Assembly: GCF_019693445.1 (NCBI RefSeq)
Contig: NZ_JAHRBL010000002.1
Location: forward strand, 248,001-312,000
Reading direction: 5' to 3'
Length of the DNA: 64,000 nucleotides
Source: Deinococcus aquaedulcis
GTDB lineage: Bacteria > Deinococcota > Deinococci > Deinococcales > Deinococcaceae
Part shown: piece after piece, positions 55,281 to 64,000 of the stretch
Numbering within the stretch: the first letter of the stretch is position 1
Layout of the letters: every line of letters begins with the position of its first letter
Notes under the pieces: model-generated
Database searches by the model: none
What the model was told of the DNA's origin: nothing
What the model saw: the letters and a program-made list of their open reading frames with translations, nothing else
Program-made: the position numbers and the translations under genes

Positions 55281-55308
55281 GGACCGCCGGCGCGAACACC
55301 AGCGGTCC
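55281..55308 (-). terminator. terminator after IPT lipoprotein gene
   Basis: GGACCGC/GCGGTCC stem with a 14-nt loop, followed on the minus strand by TTTGCCCTTT. Confidence 0.6.
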
Positions 55309-55322
55309 CCAAAGAACGGTCC

Positions 55323-55688
55323 TTACTGCCGAACGCTGAAGGGCAGCCCCGTGGACTGCCGGCCCGCCACTTCCACGAACAGCCAGCTGCCGCCCACCGG
55401 GGCGTCGGCCGGCACGGTGAGCACGATTTCGCTGTCGGTCCACGAGCGCACCGCGCTGGCAGGGAAGAGGTAGCCACCCTGGCCGCGCTCGTCGGCGCCC
55501 AGGCGCACCCGGCCGGTGCTGGGCCCGCCCAGGTAGCGGCCCTGAATGGTGACGGTGCCGCCGCGCGCCGCCGCTTCGGACACCTTGATGAGCATGGGGG
55601 TCACCGTCACCATGGCGGTCTGCTGCGCAGGCGCGCAGGCCACCAGGGGCGCGGTCAACACTAAAGAAGCAACCAAGAAACGCAGCAT
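55323..55688 (-). CDS. IPT/TIG-domain lipoprotein
   Basis: 121 residues with a lipoprotein signal ([18 protein letters not shown], lipobox cysteine at residue 18) and a single immunoglobulin-like IPT/TIG fold: [26 protein letters not shown] and [24 protein letters not shown]. It is probably anchored in a membrane with unknown binding partners. ATG 55688 follows GGAGG at 7 nt. It diverges from the lipid-kinase gene. Confidence 0.8.
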   Translation of the reverse strand: MLRFLVASLVLTAPLVACAPAQQTAMVTVTPMLIKVSEAAARGGTVTIQGRYLGGPSTGRVRLGADERGQGGYLFPASAVRSWTDSEIVLTVPADAPVGGSWLFVEVAGRQSTGLPFSVRQ

Positions 55689-55723
55689 GCTTAAGCCTCC
55701 GTGCCCGCAGTGTAATACATGCG

Positions 55724-56680
55724 ATGACCGCCCCTGTGCCCCCCCTTGCCCCCCAGGGCCCCCTGCGCGGCCAGCGCGTGCTCGTGGTGTTCAACCCCAA
55801 GAGCGGCAGCGGCGACAGCCAGTTGCCCCTCTTTCTGTCCCTGTTGCGTGCCGAGGGCGCCGAGGTGACCGAGCGCGAGCTGAAGCCAGACACCCCCATG
55901 CACGAGTATGTGGGCGACCTCAAAGATTTTGACGTGGTCGTGGCCGCCGGCGGCGACGGCACCGTGAGCAGCCTCGCCTACGCTGCCCGGCACACCGACA
56001 TTCCCCTGCTGGCCTTTCCGGCCGGCACCGCCAACCTGATCGCCCTGAACCTGGAGCTGCCCCATGACGCCGCCGCCCTGGTGGAGATCATGGCCCAGGG
56101 CCACACCCTGCGCCTGGACATGGGCGAGGTGAACGTCAAGGGTGAGACCAGCGGCTTTTGCATGCTGGCCGGTGCCGGCGCCGATGCCAGCATGATCCGC
56201 GACAGCGAGGACCTGAAAGCCCGCTACGGCGAACTGGCCTATGTGATCAGCGCCATGAAGCAGCTGAACCCCAAGAAGACCACCTTTCACCTGGAAATTG
56301 ACGGGGAAAAACGCGATTTTGAAGGCATTGGCGTGATGGTGGCGAACTTCGGCATGGCGAACTACCGCCTGCCCATCACCAGTGCCATCAGCCCCGCCGA
56401 CGGCCGCTTTACCGTCATTCTGATGAAGGCCGGGAATATCCTGCGCCTGCTGCCCAACATCATTGACTCGGTGCGCGTAAAGCTGAACTTAGGCGACCCC
56501 ATCTTCAGCGGCAACCTCGAAACCCTGGAAGCCCGCACGGTGAAGGTGGACGCCGATGATCCTTTCCCGCTGCAGTACGACGGCGAACTGCACGTGGAAA
56601 CCACCCCCTTTGAGGCCCGCATTCTCCCCGGCGCCGTGCGTTTTCTGACCCCCGCCCAGCGCACTGACTTGGAGACCTGA
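55724..56680 (+). CDS. diacylglycerol/lipid kinase family protein
   Basis: 318 residues of the DAGK catalytic fold: [13 protein letters not shown] near residue 18, [17 protein letters not shown] (the GGDGT nucleotide motif, about 73-85), [10 protein letters not shown], and the beta-sandwich second domain with [16 protein letters not shown]. YegS/BmrU-like proteins phosphorylate lipids at the membrane. The ATG at 55724 follows an AT-rich TAATAC box, probably leaderless. A small upstream gap separates it from the divergent lipoprotein gene. Confidence 0.9.
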   Translation: MTAPVPPLAPQGPLRGQRVLVVFNPKSGSGDSQLPLFLSLLRAEGAEVTERELKPDTPMHEYVGDLKDFDVVVAAGGDGTVSSLAYAARHTDIPLLAFPAGTANLIALNLELPHDAAALVEIMAQGHTLRLDMGEVNVKGETSGFCMLAGAGADASMIRDSEDLKARYGELAYVISAMKQLNPKKTTFHLEIDGEKRDFEGIGVMVANFGMANYRLPITSAISPADGRFTVILMKAGNILRLLPNIIDSVRVKLNLGDPIFSGNLETLEARTVKVDADDPFPLQYDGELHVETTPFEARILPGAVRFLTPAQRTDLET

Positions 56681-56759
56681 GCAAAGCCCGTCTGGGACGG
56701 CAAAAAACAGGCGGCCTCACAGGAGGGCCAGGAAGGGGCCTCGGCGCGCGGCTGAGGGG

Positions 56760-56765
56760 TAAAGT
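56760..56765 (+). promoter_or_regulatory. leaderless-type -10 box for HNH gene
   Basis: TAAAGT lies 6 nt before the ATG at 56772. Confidence 0.5.
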
Positions 56766-56771
56766 ACGGGC

Positions 56772-57254
56772 ATGGGCGCCGAGTTTCGCACCTGCCGTGT
56801 TTGTCAGCAACTCCTTTCGGTGGCGGCATTTCCCAAAAATCGCCCTGACGGGAGTCGGCACTATCGTTGCCTCAATTGTCAGGCAGCAGCCTACCGTCAG
56901 CGCTATGCCCAGGATGATCGGCGTCGCGTTTTTCAGATTGCCTACACTATGAATGGCAGTGTGCTCAGACGTTTTCCCCACTTCAGTCCTCTTGCACCGG
57001 AGATGTTGGTGGCATTGCTCTGCGAAACGCCAGCTTGTGCCTATTGCGGCCTGCCGAATGATCGATGTGGTCTGGGCTTCCAGATTGATCACATTCATCC
57101 TCTAAGTCGGGGCGGGCGTCACGAGATGGACAACCTCGCGCTCGCCTGCGCGCAATGCAACCGGGCCAAATGGGACCTCACCCGAGACGAGTTTGAGCGC
57201 TGGCTGGCGCGAGCTGCCCAGCGTCTCGCTGCCTCTCAATTCAATGTTCTATAA
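56772..57254 (+). CDS. HNH endonuclease with zinc knuckle
   Basis: 160 residues. The N-terminal C8-x2-C11...C33-x2-C36 forms a zinc knuckle (TCRVCQQLL ... RCLNCQ). The C-terminal HNH nuclease has CAYCG, the catalytic IDHIHPLSRGGRHEMDNLALACAQCNRAKWD (D-H, N, C-x2-C-N). GC content is visibly lower than its neighbours, with T-rich codons, so recent transfer is likely. A tyrosine recombinase follows 22 nt downstream. No methylase partner is seen, so a classical restriction system is unlikely; a homing or phage-derived nuclease fits better. Confidence 0.85.
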   Translation: MGAEFRTCRVCQQLLSVAAFPKNRPDGSRHYRCLNCQAAAYRQRYAQDDRRRVFQIAYTMNGSVLRRFPHFSPLAPEMLVALLCETPACAYCGLPNDRCGLGFQIDHIHPLSRGGRHEMDNLALACAQCNRAKWDLTRDEFERWLARAAQRLAASQFNVL

Positions 57255-57255
57255 T
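57250..57255 (+). promoter_or_regulatory. TATAAT -10 box for tyrosine recombinase gene
   Basis: Perfect TATAAT overlapping the HNH stop codon, 21 nt before the recombinase ATG. The -35 is poor. Confidence 0.6.
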
Positions 57256-57259
57256 TCCA

Positions 57260-57274
57260 CTTATGAAACATAAG
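57260..57274 (+). promoter_or_regulatory. palindrome at recombinase transcription start
   Basis: CTTATG-AAA-CATAAG, perfect 6-bp arms, immediately downstream of the TATAAT box, in operator position. Confidence 0.4.
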
Positions 57275-57276
57275 GG

Positions 57277-58329
57277 ATGGGGATGACGGGTGCCGCCCTG
57301 GTCCTGGCCTCACGTTGGGCCAGTGCTGCCAACCGCCGTCGTGAGGGCCTTCGGGCAGCCCACACTCAGGACGCCGCCGCCCTAACTGAGCTGCTCTATA
57401 CCTATATGCGTCTGAAATCCAGCCGGGGTGGGCGGATCAGCGAACTCACGCTGGCGCACTACGCCGAGAGCGTGAGGCGCTTCCTAACCTTCACGGGGCC
57501 TCCCGAAGCCCCCGCGCACGCGCTGAACCAGTTGTCCAGCGAGGCGTTCGACCTGTGGCTGCTGCACCTGCAGGCCGAAGGGCTCGCGGCGGCCAGCGTG
57601 AAACGTCACCTCTATGGCGTCCGCAATCTGATGAAGGCCCTGGTGTGGGCGAACGTGCTGGATCATGACCCCAGCGCTGGGGTTCGCCCGCCTGCCGACG
57701 TCACGCCCGCCCACGCCCGCAAACGCGCCATAGAAGGAGCGCAATACCGCCAGTTGCTGGAGCTGCCAGAAGCGCTGCATCCCGCTCACCCCACGCGGGC
57801 CACCCGCGACCGGTTGCTGCTGCTGCTGGGCGGCAATCTGGGCCTGCGGGCCGCTGAAATCGTGGGGCTCAATATCGGGGACGCTGATCTGACGACCAGT
57901 TCCCTCCAGGTGCGGGGCAAGGGCAGCAAGTTGCGGCGGGTGCCTCTCACGGCGGGCATGAAGGCGGCCTTGCAGGCGTGGCTGACCTACCGGGTCGCCG
58001 TAACAGCCCCCAGCGGGCCCGACGCACCGCTGCTGGTCTCCCTGACACCCAGGAATCTGGGCGGACGCCTGACCACCAAAGGCGGGCGGGATATCGCGGC
58101 CCAGTACTATCAGGCGCTGGGCCTCCCGGCGGAGATGTGGGGCCTGCATACCCTGCGCCGGACAGCCGGTACCCAGCTCTACCGCGCCACCCGTGATCTG
58201 CACGTGGTCGCCGATGTGCTGGGGCACGCCTCAGTCAATACCTCGGCGATCTACGCCAAGATGGACACAGAGCTGCGCCGCGAAGCGCTGGAGGCTATGG
58301 AAGCGCTGCGGGAGAAGCCAAAGCCCTAA
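57277..58329 (+). CDS. tyrosine recombinase (XerC/D-like integrase)
   Basis: 350 residues. The N-terminal SAM-like core-binding domain (about 35-135) includes [16 protein letters not shown] and LKALVW-type helices. The catalytic domain has all residues: R191 (GLRAAEI), K near 215-218 ([12 protein letters not shown]), H291 and R294 (HTLRR), H317 (LGHAS) and Y326 (IYAK). It is integrase-like in length. The neighbouring HNH gene suggests a small acquired unit. The start could be ATG 57277 or 57283. Its stop overlaps the convergent lnt stop by 4 nt. Confidence 0.88.
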   Translation: MGMTGAALVLASRWASAANRRREGLRAAHTQDAAALTELLYTYMRLKSSRGGRISELTLAHYAESVRRFLTFTGPPEAPAHALNQLSSEAFDLWLLHLQAEGLAAASVKRHLYGVRNLMKALVWANVLDHDPSAGVRPPADVTPAHARKRAIEGAQYRQLLELPEALHPAHPTRATRDRLLLLLGGNLGLRAAEIVGLNIGDADLTTSSLQVRGKGSKLRRVPLTAGMKAALQAWLTYRVAVTAPSGPDAPLLVSLTPRNLGGRLTTKGGRDIAAQYYQALGLPAEMWGLHTLRRTAGTQLYRATRDLHVVADVLGHASVNTSAIYAKMDTELRREALEAMEALREKPKP

Positions 58330-59834
58330 AGCCACGCCACCCGCCGCCGCCAGCCATACAGCACCATCAGCAGTGCCAGCCCCAGCGCCGGCAGGTCACC
58401 CACCTGCATGAACACGGTGGTGCCGCTCAGCAGCCTGGGGCGCACATCCAGCACCTGCACGGCCTGACCCGTGCTCACGGTCTGCACCGGCTGACCCAGG
58501 TCATTCACCGCGCCGGCCACGCCCAGGTTCACGCTGCGCACCAGCCAGCGCCGGGTTTCGATGGCGCGCACCCGGCCCATCTGGAAATGTTGCTGCACGC
58601 CCCAGCCCTTGTACCAGCCATCGTTGCTGGGGTTGACCAGCACCTGCGCGCCCCGGAGGGCCAGCGTGCGCGCCACCCAGGGGAACACGCTGTCATAGCA
58701 GACATAGGTGCCGTACTGGACCCCGTTCAGGGTCAGGGGCTCCAGGGTCTGGGCCGGCTGAATATCGCCCAGACCCAGGCCCAGCACCCGCTCCAGCAAC
58801 CCATACAGGGGCGACAGAACGGCGTCGAAGGGCCGGGTTTCTCCAAACGGCACCGGCCGGGCCTTGAGATTGGCACTCTGTACCCGCCCCTGGGCATCGA
58901 GACTGGCGACCTGATTGAAGCGCCGCGCCGTGAGGCCGCCATTGGCGGTTGGCACGAACTCGGTGCCGCCTATGCCGCTGATACCGGGGCCGGGAAAGGT
59001 CGGCACCGGCAGGCCGGGCGTGGGCGCTGGGCCCCCTGGGAGTTCAATGGCGCCCTCGCTCCAGACCACCACGCTGCCGGGTGGGCGCTGCAGGCTGGCT
59101 TCACGCTGCACCCGCAACTGCGCATCTGCCGTGAGGGTGCCCGACGCGCGCTCAAACGCTGGAAACGCCATCCGCAGCACCCGCATGGGCTGTTCAGGCC
59201 CTTCACCGGGAAGGCGAGTCAGGCCGTAGCCCAGGGCGCCGCCCCAGGCCAGGGCGGCCAGCAGGACCGGCCGCAGAGCCCCTCTCCCCCGCCGCTCCAG
59301 CACCGCATGGGCCAGTGCCGCCGCCGTCAAGGCCACCAGCACGCTGCCCAGCAGCACACCGCCCAGGTCCGCGATCTGGATAGCGGGCGTGGGCAGCAGG
59401 GTGTACCCCAGGGTGGGCCAGGGAAAGGCCAGCGGGCCCAGAAAGCGCAGCCATTCCAGCAGCACCCAGCCGCCTGCCAGGGTCCAGACCCGACCGGTGG
59501 GCGAAGGGGTCAGGCGGGTGGCGATCAGGGCCATGCCCGCCAGGAAGGCCCCCTCCAGGGCGAACAGCAGCCCGGCCAGGGCGCCCATAGGCACGAAGCC
59601 CCGGAACAGGTCCACCAGAAAGGCCCCCAGCCACCACAGGTGCAGCCCCATGTAGCCGAAGCCTGCCCAGAACAGACGCCCGGCGGCCTGCCGGGGGGCT
59701 TCGGCGCGGGCGGTGAACGCCAGAATGGCCGCCAGCGGCAGGGCGCTCAGCGCACTCCAGGGCAGCGGCAGACCGCAGGCGGCCAGGGCCAGGCCCAGCA
59801 GCAGGGCGGTGACGGGAACAGGCATGGGGGCCAT
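58326..59834 (-). CDS. lnt: apolipoprotein N-acyltransferase
   Basis: Membrane enzyme of 502 residues that adds the third acyl chain to lipoproteins. N-terminal multi-helix region (about 1-205), then a nitrilase-fold periplasmic domain with the catalytic triad in context: Glu in VVWSEGAIE (about 256), Lys in [14 protein letters not shown] (about 323) and Cys in [11 protein letters not shown] (about 378), plus [10 protein letters not shown] final helix near the C-terminus follows. ATG 59834 (MAPMPVPV) or 59825 may be the start; neither has a good ribosome site. Confidence 0.93.
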   Translation of the reverse strand: MAPMPVPVTALLLGLALAACGLPLPWSALSALPLAAILAFTARAEAPRQAAGRLFWAGFGYMGLHLWWLGAFLVDLFRGFVPMGALAGLLFALEGAFLAGMALIATRLTPSPTGRVWTLAGGWVLLEWLRFLGPLAFPWPTLGYTLLPTPAIQIADLGGVLLGSVLVALTAAALAHAVLERRGRGALRPVLLAALAWGGALGYGLTRLPGEGPEQPMRVLRMAFPAFERASGTLTADAQLRVQREASLQRPPGSVVVWSEGAIELPGGPAPTPGLPVPTFPGPGISGIGGTEFVPTANGGLTARRFNQVASLDAQGRVQSANLKARPVPFGETRPFDAVLSPLYGLLERVLGLGLGDIQPAQTLEPLTLNGVQYGTYVCYDSVFPWVARTLALRGAQVLVNPSNDGWYKGWGVQQHFQMGRVRAIETRRWLVRSVNLGVAGAVNDLGQPVQTVSTGQAVQVLDVRPRLLSGTTVFMQVGDLPALGLALLMVLYGWRRRVAWL

Positions 59835-59978
59835 GATAGGGCCGCGCCCGGCCCATGTTTCGGCAGCAGGTGGCGAAGCCGCCGCACGACCTGCCCAGGC
59901 CACGAGGCTAAAGAGTGCCACAGGGGTCCCCCGTGGGTGGCATGGCGGCCACGCACCACAGATAAGGGCGGAATGTTC

Positions 59979-59984
59979 TAGGAT
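59979..59984 (+). promoter_or_regulatory. -10 box upstream of phosphoesterase
   Basis: TAGGAT, 9 nt before the TTG at 59994. Confidence 0.4.
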
Positions 59985-59993
59985 ACGTGCACC

Positions 59994-60698
<705 letters not shown>

Positions 60699-60713
60699 AG
60701 GACAAAAGCAGAG

Positions 60714-60749
60714 GCGCGGCGGACCCAGTTACAGGTCCGCCGCGCTTTT
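60714..60749. terminator. bidirectional terminator
   Basis: GCGCGGCGGACC/GGTCCGCCGCGC, a perfect 12-bp stem with an 8-nt loop, TTTTC on one side and CTCTGCTTTT on the other, between convergent genes. Confidence 0.85.
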
Positions 60750-60765
60750 CTGGGCTTTCTGGTCT

Positions 60766-61911
60766 TCAGGCCGGCACCGGGGCCAGCGCATCCAGAAAGC
60801 GCCCAGCGAGGCCGCGTTCGCCCAGCAGGTCTTCCAGCGCGCGCATCAGGGTCAGGTACGGCGCGGGGCGGGCGGTTTCGCCCATCAGGCCCAGGCGCCA
60901 GATCTGGCCGGCGGTGGGGCCCAGGCCGCCCGTCACGCTGATGCCGCGCTCGCGCAGGCGGCGGCGCACGTCAGCGTCATTCAGGTCCGTGGGGAGGCGC
61001 AGGGCCAGCACAGTGGGCAGCCGGGCTTCGGGGCGGGCTACGTACGGCGTAAAGCCCAGGGGCGCCAAGGCCCGTTGCACCGCCTGCCCAATCTCCGCGG
61101 CGCGCGCCTGGCGCACGGTCAGGCCTTCGTCCAGGGCGGCCCGCAGCGCCGCGTGCAGGGCGTAGTGGAGGTTCACCGGCACAGTGTGGTGGTAGCTCTG
61201 GCGGTCCCAGTAGTCGCGCAGGCCTTCAAAGTCGCAGTACCACAGCGGGGTGGGGGTCCGCCGCGCGGCAAAGCGTTCAAAGGCCCGGGCGCTGATCGCC
61301 ACCGGGGCCAGCCCGGGGGGGGCCGAGAGGCACTTCTGCGCCCCGGTGTAGGCGTAGTCCACGCCCCATTCGTGCATGGCGAAGGGCTCCATGCCCGCCG
61401 TGGTCACCGCGTCCACCGTCAGCAGGGCGCCGCTGTTCCGCACCAGGGCCGCCAGGGCGGGTACCGGGTTCAGCACGCCGGTGCTGGTTTCGCCGTGCAC
61501 CACCGCCACCAGCCGCACGCCGTCCAGCTGCGCGGCCACCGCTGCCGGGTCAATGGGCTCGCCGTGCGGGGCCTGCACCACGCGCACGCGGGCGCCATAG
61601 CGGGTGGCCATCTCGGCCATGCGCGCGCCGAACGAACCGTTGACACACACCAGCACCTCGTCGCCCGCCTCCACCAGATTGGCGAAACCCGCTTCCATGC
61701 CCAGGCTGCCGGTGCCGGCCAGCAGGGCGGTAAAGGTGTCCGGCGCCGCGCCGTACATGGCGCGCAGGTCGGCCTGAATCTCGCGGTTCAGGGCAAAGAC
61801 CTCGGGGTCCATGTGGCCCAGCATGGGGCGGGTCAGGGCAGCCAGGGCGTCGGGGTGGATCGGCGTGGGGCCGGGCGTGAGGAGGGTGTGCTCGGGCGCA
61901 GGGGCGGACAT
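60766..61911 (-). CDS. class V aminotransferase (alanine-glyoxylate/serine-pyruvate type)
   Basis: PLP enzyme of 381 residues. [29 protein letters not shown] is the family N-terminus, [26 protein letters not shown] binds the cofactor phosphate, [14 protein letters not shown] and [15 protein letters not shown] follow, and the PLP lysine is in [13 protein letters not shown] near residue 193. It probably transaminates glyoxylate with serine or alanine. It has a leaderless-type promoter with both -35 and -10. Confidence 0.92.
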   Translation of the reverse strand: MSAPAPEHTLLTPGPTPIHPDALAALTRPMLGHMDPEVFALNREIQADLRAMYGAAPDTFTALLAGTGSLGMEAGFANLVEAGDEVLVCVNGSFGARMAEMATRYGARVRVVQAPHGEPIDPAAVAAQLDGVRLVAVVHGETSTGVLNPVPALAALVRNSGALLTVDAVTTAGMEPFAMHEWGVDYAYTGAQKCLSAPPGLAPVAISARAFERFAARRTPTPLWYCDFEGLRDYWDRQSYHHTVPVNLHYALHAALRAALDEGLTVRQARAAEIGQAVQRALAPLGFTPYVARPEARLPTVLALRLPTDLNDADVRRRLRERGISVTGGLGPTAGQIWRLGLMGETARPAPYLTLMRALEDLLGERGLAGRFLDALAPVPA

Positions 61912-61918
61912 GGCCTAC

Positions 61919-61947
61919 AAGGTAGTGGAACGGGCAGGTTTTAGCAA
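61919..61947 (-). promoter_or_regulatory. promoter of aminotransferase gene
   Basis: On the minus strand a -35 TTGCTA (61947-61942), a 17-nt spacer and a -10 TACCTT (61924-61919), the latter 7 nt before the ATG at 61911. Confidence 0.6.
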
Positions 61948-62105
61948 TGATATTGCGAATGAGTGAAGGACAAGCGATTTTGATGGGGAAATATTGCTCC
62001 AAGAATCAGAAGATGCCTTGCAAATTGCCCAGAATGAAAAGAGTCGTCACGGTGCAGTGCGCGGGGCTTTGCGGGGCTGTCCAGACACCTTCAGAGCTGA
62101 GCCTC

Positions 62106-62111
62106 TAGCAT
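62106..62111 (+). promoter_or_regulatory. leaderless-type -10 box for HAD gene
   Basis: TAGCAT lies 7 nt before the ATG at 62119. It overlaps an earlier in-frame ATG at 62110 and favours the later start. Confidence 0.5.
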
Positions 62112-62118
62112 GGGGGGC

Positions 62119-62805
62119 ATGAGTGAACCCAGCCTGCGCGCGGTGCTGTTTGACCGGGACGACACGATTGCCTACACCGACCCAGGCGTATACCGCGAGG
62201 CCGCTGCCTGGATGGCGCGCACGTACAGCGTTCCTATAGACGCCGCGCTGCAGGCCCTACGCGAGCAGTGGGCGGCGCGGGCGCTGACGTGGTGGGATCT
62301 GCGCTCCCAGGCCCAGGAAGACGCCTTCTGGGCCGACTACGGCACCGAGTTGACCGGCCGCCTGGGTCTGTCCCCCGAAGCAGCGCCGCAGCTGATGGCC
62401 GCCTATCCATACGAGGTCTACATGAAGCCGGTGCCGCATGCCCGTGAGGTGCTGCTGGAACTGCGTGCCCGGGGTCTGAAGGTGGGGGTGCTGAGCAACA
62501 CCCTGCCCAGCATTGACCGCACCCTGAAGGCGGTGGGCCTGGACGATCTGGTGGACGTGGCGGTGGCCACCTGCGTGGTGGGCGTGCACAAACCGGACGC
62601 CGGGGCCTACCTGCACGCGGCCGAGGCCCTGGGGGTGGAACCTGCCGAGGTGCTGTTCGTGGACGACAAGGCCGAGAACGTTGAGGCGGCCCGCGCGCTG
62701 GGCATGCAGGCGGTGCAGATTGACCTGCGCGGCGAGGTGGCGGGCGCCCTGCACGACCTGCGCGCGGTGCTGGACCGGGTGCCGGGGCCCGCCCACGCGC
62801 CGTGA
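62119..62805 (+). CDS. HAD-superfamily hydrolase
   Basis: 228 residues, cytoplasmic phosphatase fold with a helical cap. Motif I is VLFDRDDTIAYTD (nucleophile Asp, with DDT in place of the usual DGT), motif II VGVLSNT, the motif III lysine in GVHKPDAGAYLHAAEALGV and motif IV VLFVDDKAENVEAAR. The substrate is unknown; phosphoglycolate- or nucleotide-type substrates are typical. The start is ATG 62119 by promoter spacing (62110 is also in frame). The stop overlaps the dipeptidase start. Confidence 0.87.
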   Translation: MSEPSLRAVLFDRDDTIAYTDPGVYREAAAWMARTYSVPIDAALQALREQWAARALTWWDLRSQAQEDAFWADYGTELTGRLGLSPEAAPQLMAAYPYEVYMKPVPHAREVLLELRARGLKVGVLSNTLPSIDRTLKAVGLDDLVDVAVATCVVGVHKPDAGAYLHAAEALGVEPAEVLFVDDKAENVEAARALGMQAVQIDLRGEVAGALHDLRAVLDRVPGPAHAP

Positions 62806-63794
62806 GGCCCGTGCGGATTGACGCCCACCTCGATCTCGCCATGAACGCCCTGGATGGGCGCGACCTCACCCTGAGCCTGGAAGCGCTGCGGGCCCGCGAC
62901 CCGGTGAACGGCCAGACGGCCGCCGTCACGCTGCCGGAACTGCGGGCCTCGGGGGTGCAGGTGTGTCTGGGGACGCTGTTCGCTCTGCCGCGCACCCCGG
63001 GCAGTCCGCACGGGTACGTGGACCACGCGGGCGCCCGCGCGCAGGCCCTGGCCCAGCTGGACGTGTATCGCCGCTGGGAGGACGCCGGACTGGTGCGGGT
63101 GCTGACGAGCCGCGCCGGGGTGGCGGCCCACTTGCAAGACGAGCACGCGCCGCTGGGGGTGGTGCTGCTGATGGAAGGGGCCGATCCGGTGCGTGGCGCC
63201 GACGATCTTCCCTTCTGGGCAGAAAGGGGCGTGCGCCTCATTGGGCCGGCCTGGGGACGCACGCGCTACGCCGGGGGCACCGACGCACCGGGGCCCCTGA
63301 CGGAGGCGGGGCGCGAACTGGTGACTGCCATGCGTGAGCTGGGCCTGACCCTGGACGCCTCGCACCTGGACGACGCGGCGTTCTGGGACGCGGCGGAGCT
63401 GGGGGTCGGCATGATCGCCTCGCACGCCAATGCCCGCGCGCTGGTGCCGGGCAACCGCCACCTGAGTGACGAGATGGCGCGCGCCGTGGCGCAGGCGGGG
63501 GGGGTGATTGGGCTGGTCTACCTGAACCGCTTTATTCGCCCGCTGCCCGAAGGGAGCCTGGAGCAGGTGCCGCTGGCCGAGCTGGCGGCGCACGCGCGGC
63601 ACTACGCCGCTTTGGTCGGCTGGGACCATGTGGGACTGGGCAGCGATCTGGACGGGGGCTTCGGGGCCGAGAAGGCGCCGGCTGGCGTCACGCGCCACCG
63701 CGAGGTCTGGCGGCTGCTGGACGAATTGCCCGAGGCCGCGCGGGCGGGGGTGGCCGGCGGGAACTGGGCGCGCTGGCTGAGCACCCGGCTGTGA
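62802..63794 (+). CDS. membrane dipeptidase family (M19) enzyme
   Basis: Zinc dipeptidase of 330 residues, TIM-barrel amidohydrolase. IDAHLDLAMN (HxD zinc ligands), VLLMEGADPV (bridging Glu), LDASHLDDAAFWD and GMIASHANARALVPGNRHLSD (two His), and VGLGSDLDGGFG (Asp) complete the site. There is no signal peptide, so despite the family name it is probably cytoplasmic. Family members often accept L-D dipeptides, as in cell-wall salvage. The GTG start overlaps the HAD stop by 4 nt (GTGA). Confidence 0.9.
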   Translation: MRPVRIDAHLDLAMNALDGRDLTLSLEALRARDPVNGQTAAVTLPELRASGVQVCLGTLFALPRTPGSPHGYVDHAGARAQALAQLDVYRRWEDAGLVRVLTSRAGVAAHLQDEHAPLGVVLLMEGADPVRGADDLPFWAERGVRLIGPAWGRTRYAGGTDAPGPLTEAGRELVTAMRELGLTLDASHLDDAAFWDAAELGVGMIASHANARALVPGNRHLSDEMARAVAQAGGVIGLVYLNRFIRPLPEGSLEQVPLAELAAHARHYAALVGWDHVGLGSDLDGGFGAEKAPAGVTRHREVWRLLDELPEAARAGVAGGNWARWLSTRL

Positions 63795-63801
63795 GGCCCG
63801 G

Positions 63802-64000
63802 CTAGCGGGTGTTCAGGGCGGTCCCAAACTGCTCGTTCAGGAAGACGGCCAGCGCCTGCGCAAAGCGCTCGTGGGCAAAGCTGCTGGGGTGAATGCCGTC
63901 CAGGCTGAAGCGGCGCCCAAAGGGGGCCGCCGCTGTGGGCAGCAGGGGCCGGCCTGGAAGACGGTCCAGCACCGCATTCACGTCGAACACCGGCACCGAA
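63802..64000 (-). CDS. SGNH/GDSL hydrolase, C-terminal part
   Basis: The coding frame enters from the right edge, so the N-terminus is outside the window. The visible end includes FSLDGIHPSSFAHERFAQALAVFLNEQFG, where D-G-I-H is the Asp-x-x-His block V of SGNH esterases. The oxyanion and serine blocks are not visible, so activity cannot be judged. It converges with the M19 dipeptidase 7 nt away. Confidence 0.75.
   Translation of the reverse strand, partial: SVPVFDVNAVLDRLPGRPLLPTAAAPFGRRFSLDGIHPSSFAHERFAQALAVFLNEQFGTALNTR

Noticed and set aside
56772..57254. Restriction-modification system
   Set aside because: An HNH nuclease is present, but no methyltransferase or specificity gene flanks it.
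57260..57274. Canonical radiation/desiccation response motif (DdrO site)
   Set aside because: Half-sites match, but the 3-nt gap does not fit the 17-bp consensus. Kept only as an unassigned palindrome.

Overview
The window is high-GC bacterial chromosome, almost certainly Deinococcus. The reasons are: a fused SecD-SecF protein; a BshA-type glycosyltransferase (bacillithiol); an IleRS of the large HHV-motif type behind a T-box; LysY/ArgC-like reductase sequence; TTG and GTG starts; and many start codons placed 5-10 nt after a TANNNT box, the leaderless-mRNA signature known in this genus. No tRNA, rRNA, CRISPR array or complete insertion sequence was seen. Functional calls come from reading motifs, not from database searches.

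Layout. 1-5058 (+): end of an unknown gene, an APH-type kinase, upp, a WecA/TagO-type polyprenyl-phosphate sugar transferase overlapping a UDP-GlcNAc 2-epimerase, and a divergent AroE-like protein. 5144-13969 (-): peptide ABC permeases and binding protein, a GH20 hexosaminidase, a secreted unknown, an orphan sugar-binding protein and NanE. NagZ diverges at 14018, so 9-15.5 kb reads as an amino-sugar/peptidoglycan salvage cluster. 16.1-25.9 kb holds mixed housekeeping genes: a hydroxyacid dehydrogenase, an SPFH protein with a small membrane partner, YchJ, a TrmH methyltransferase coupled to a helical protein, a response regulator, a DinB-like protein, a metallo-beta-lactamase-fold protein, a secreted BsuPI-like protein and ArgC/LysY.

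26-38.4 kb: secDF, small secreted proteins, an acyl-CoA dehydrogenase, a YbjN protein, a LysM-RlpA protein overlapping an M24 peptidase, sucCD, bshA and degV. 38.9-42.6 kb: ileS under an isoleucine T-box, with a 34-codon ORF joined to ileS by an ATGA overlap. 42.7-49.4 kb (+): transaldolase-rho, a LysM/M23 peptidase coupled to a lone receiver protein, pdxS-pdxT, and a membrane gene pair whose first member carries an in-frame amber codon. 49.7-55.7 kb: two overlapping alpha/beta hydrolases, hisS-aspS, a phosphoesterase and an IPT lipoprotein. 55.7-64 kb: a lipid kinase, an HNH nuclease plus tyrosine recombinase (a likely acquired pair), lnt, a second phosphoesterase, a class V aminotransferase, a HAD hydrolase coupled to an M19 dipeptidase, and the end of an SGNH hydrolase.

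The features least explained by known annotation are a four-copy, AT-rich, 34-bp intergenic repeat with fixed internal spacing, the ORF coupled to ileS behind the T-box, the amber-interrupted gene, and a 7-nt periodic G-run array.
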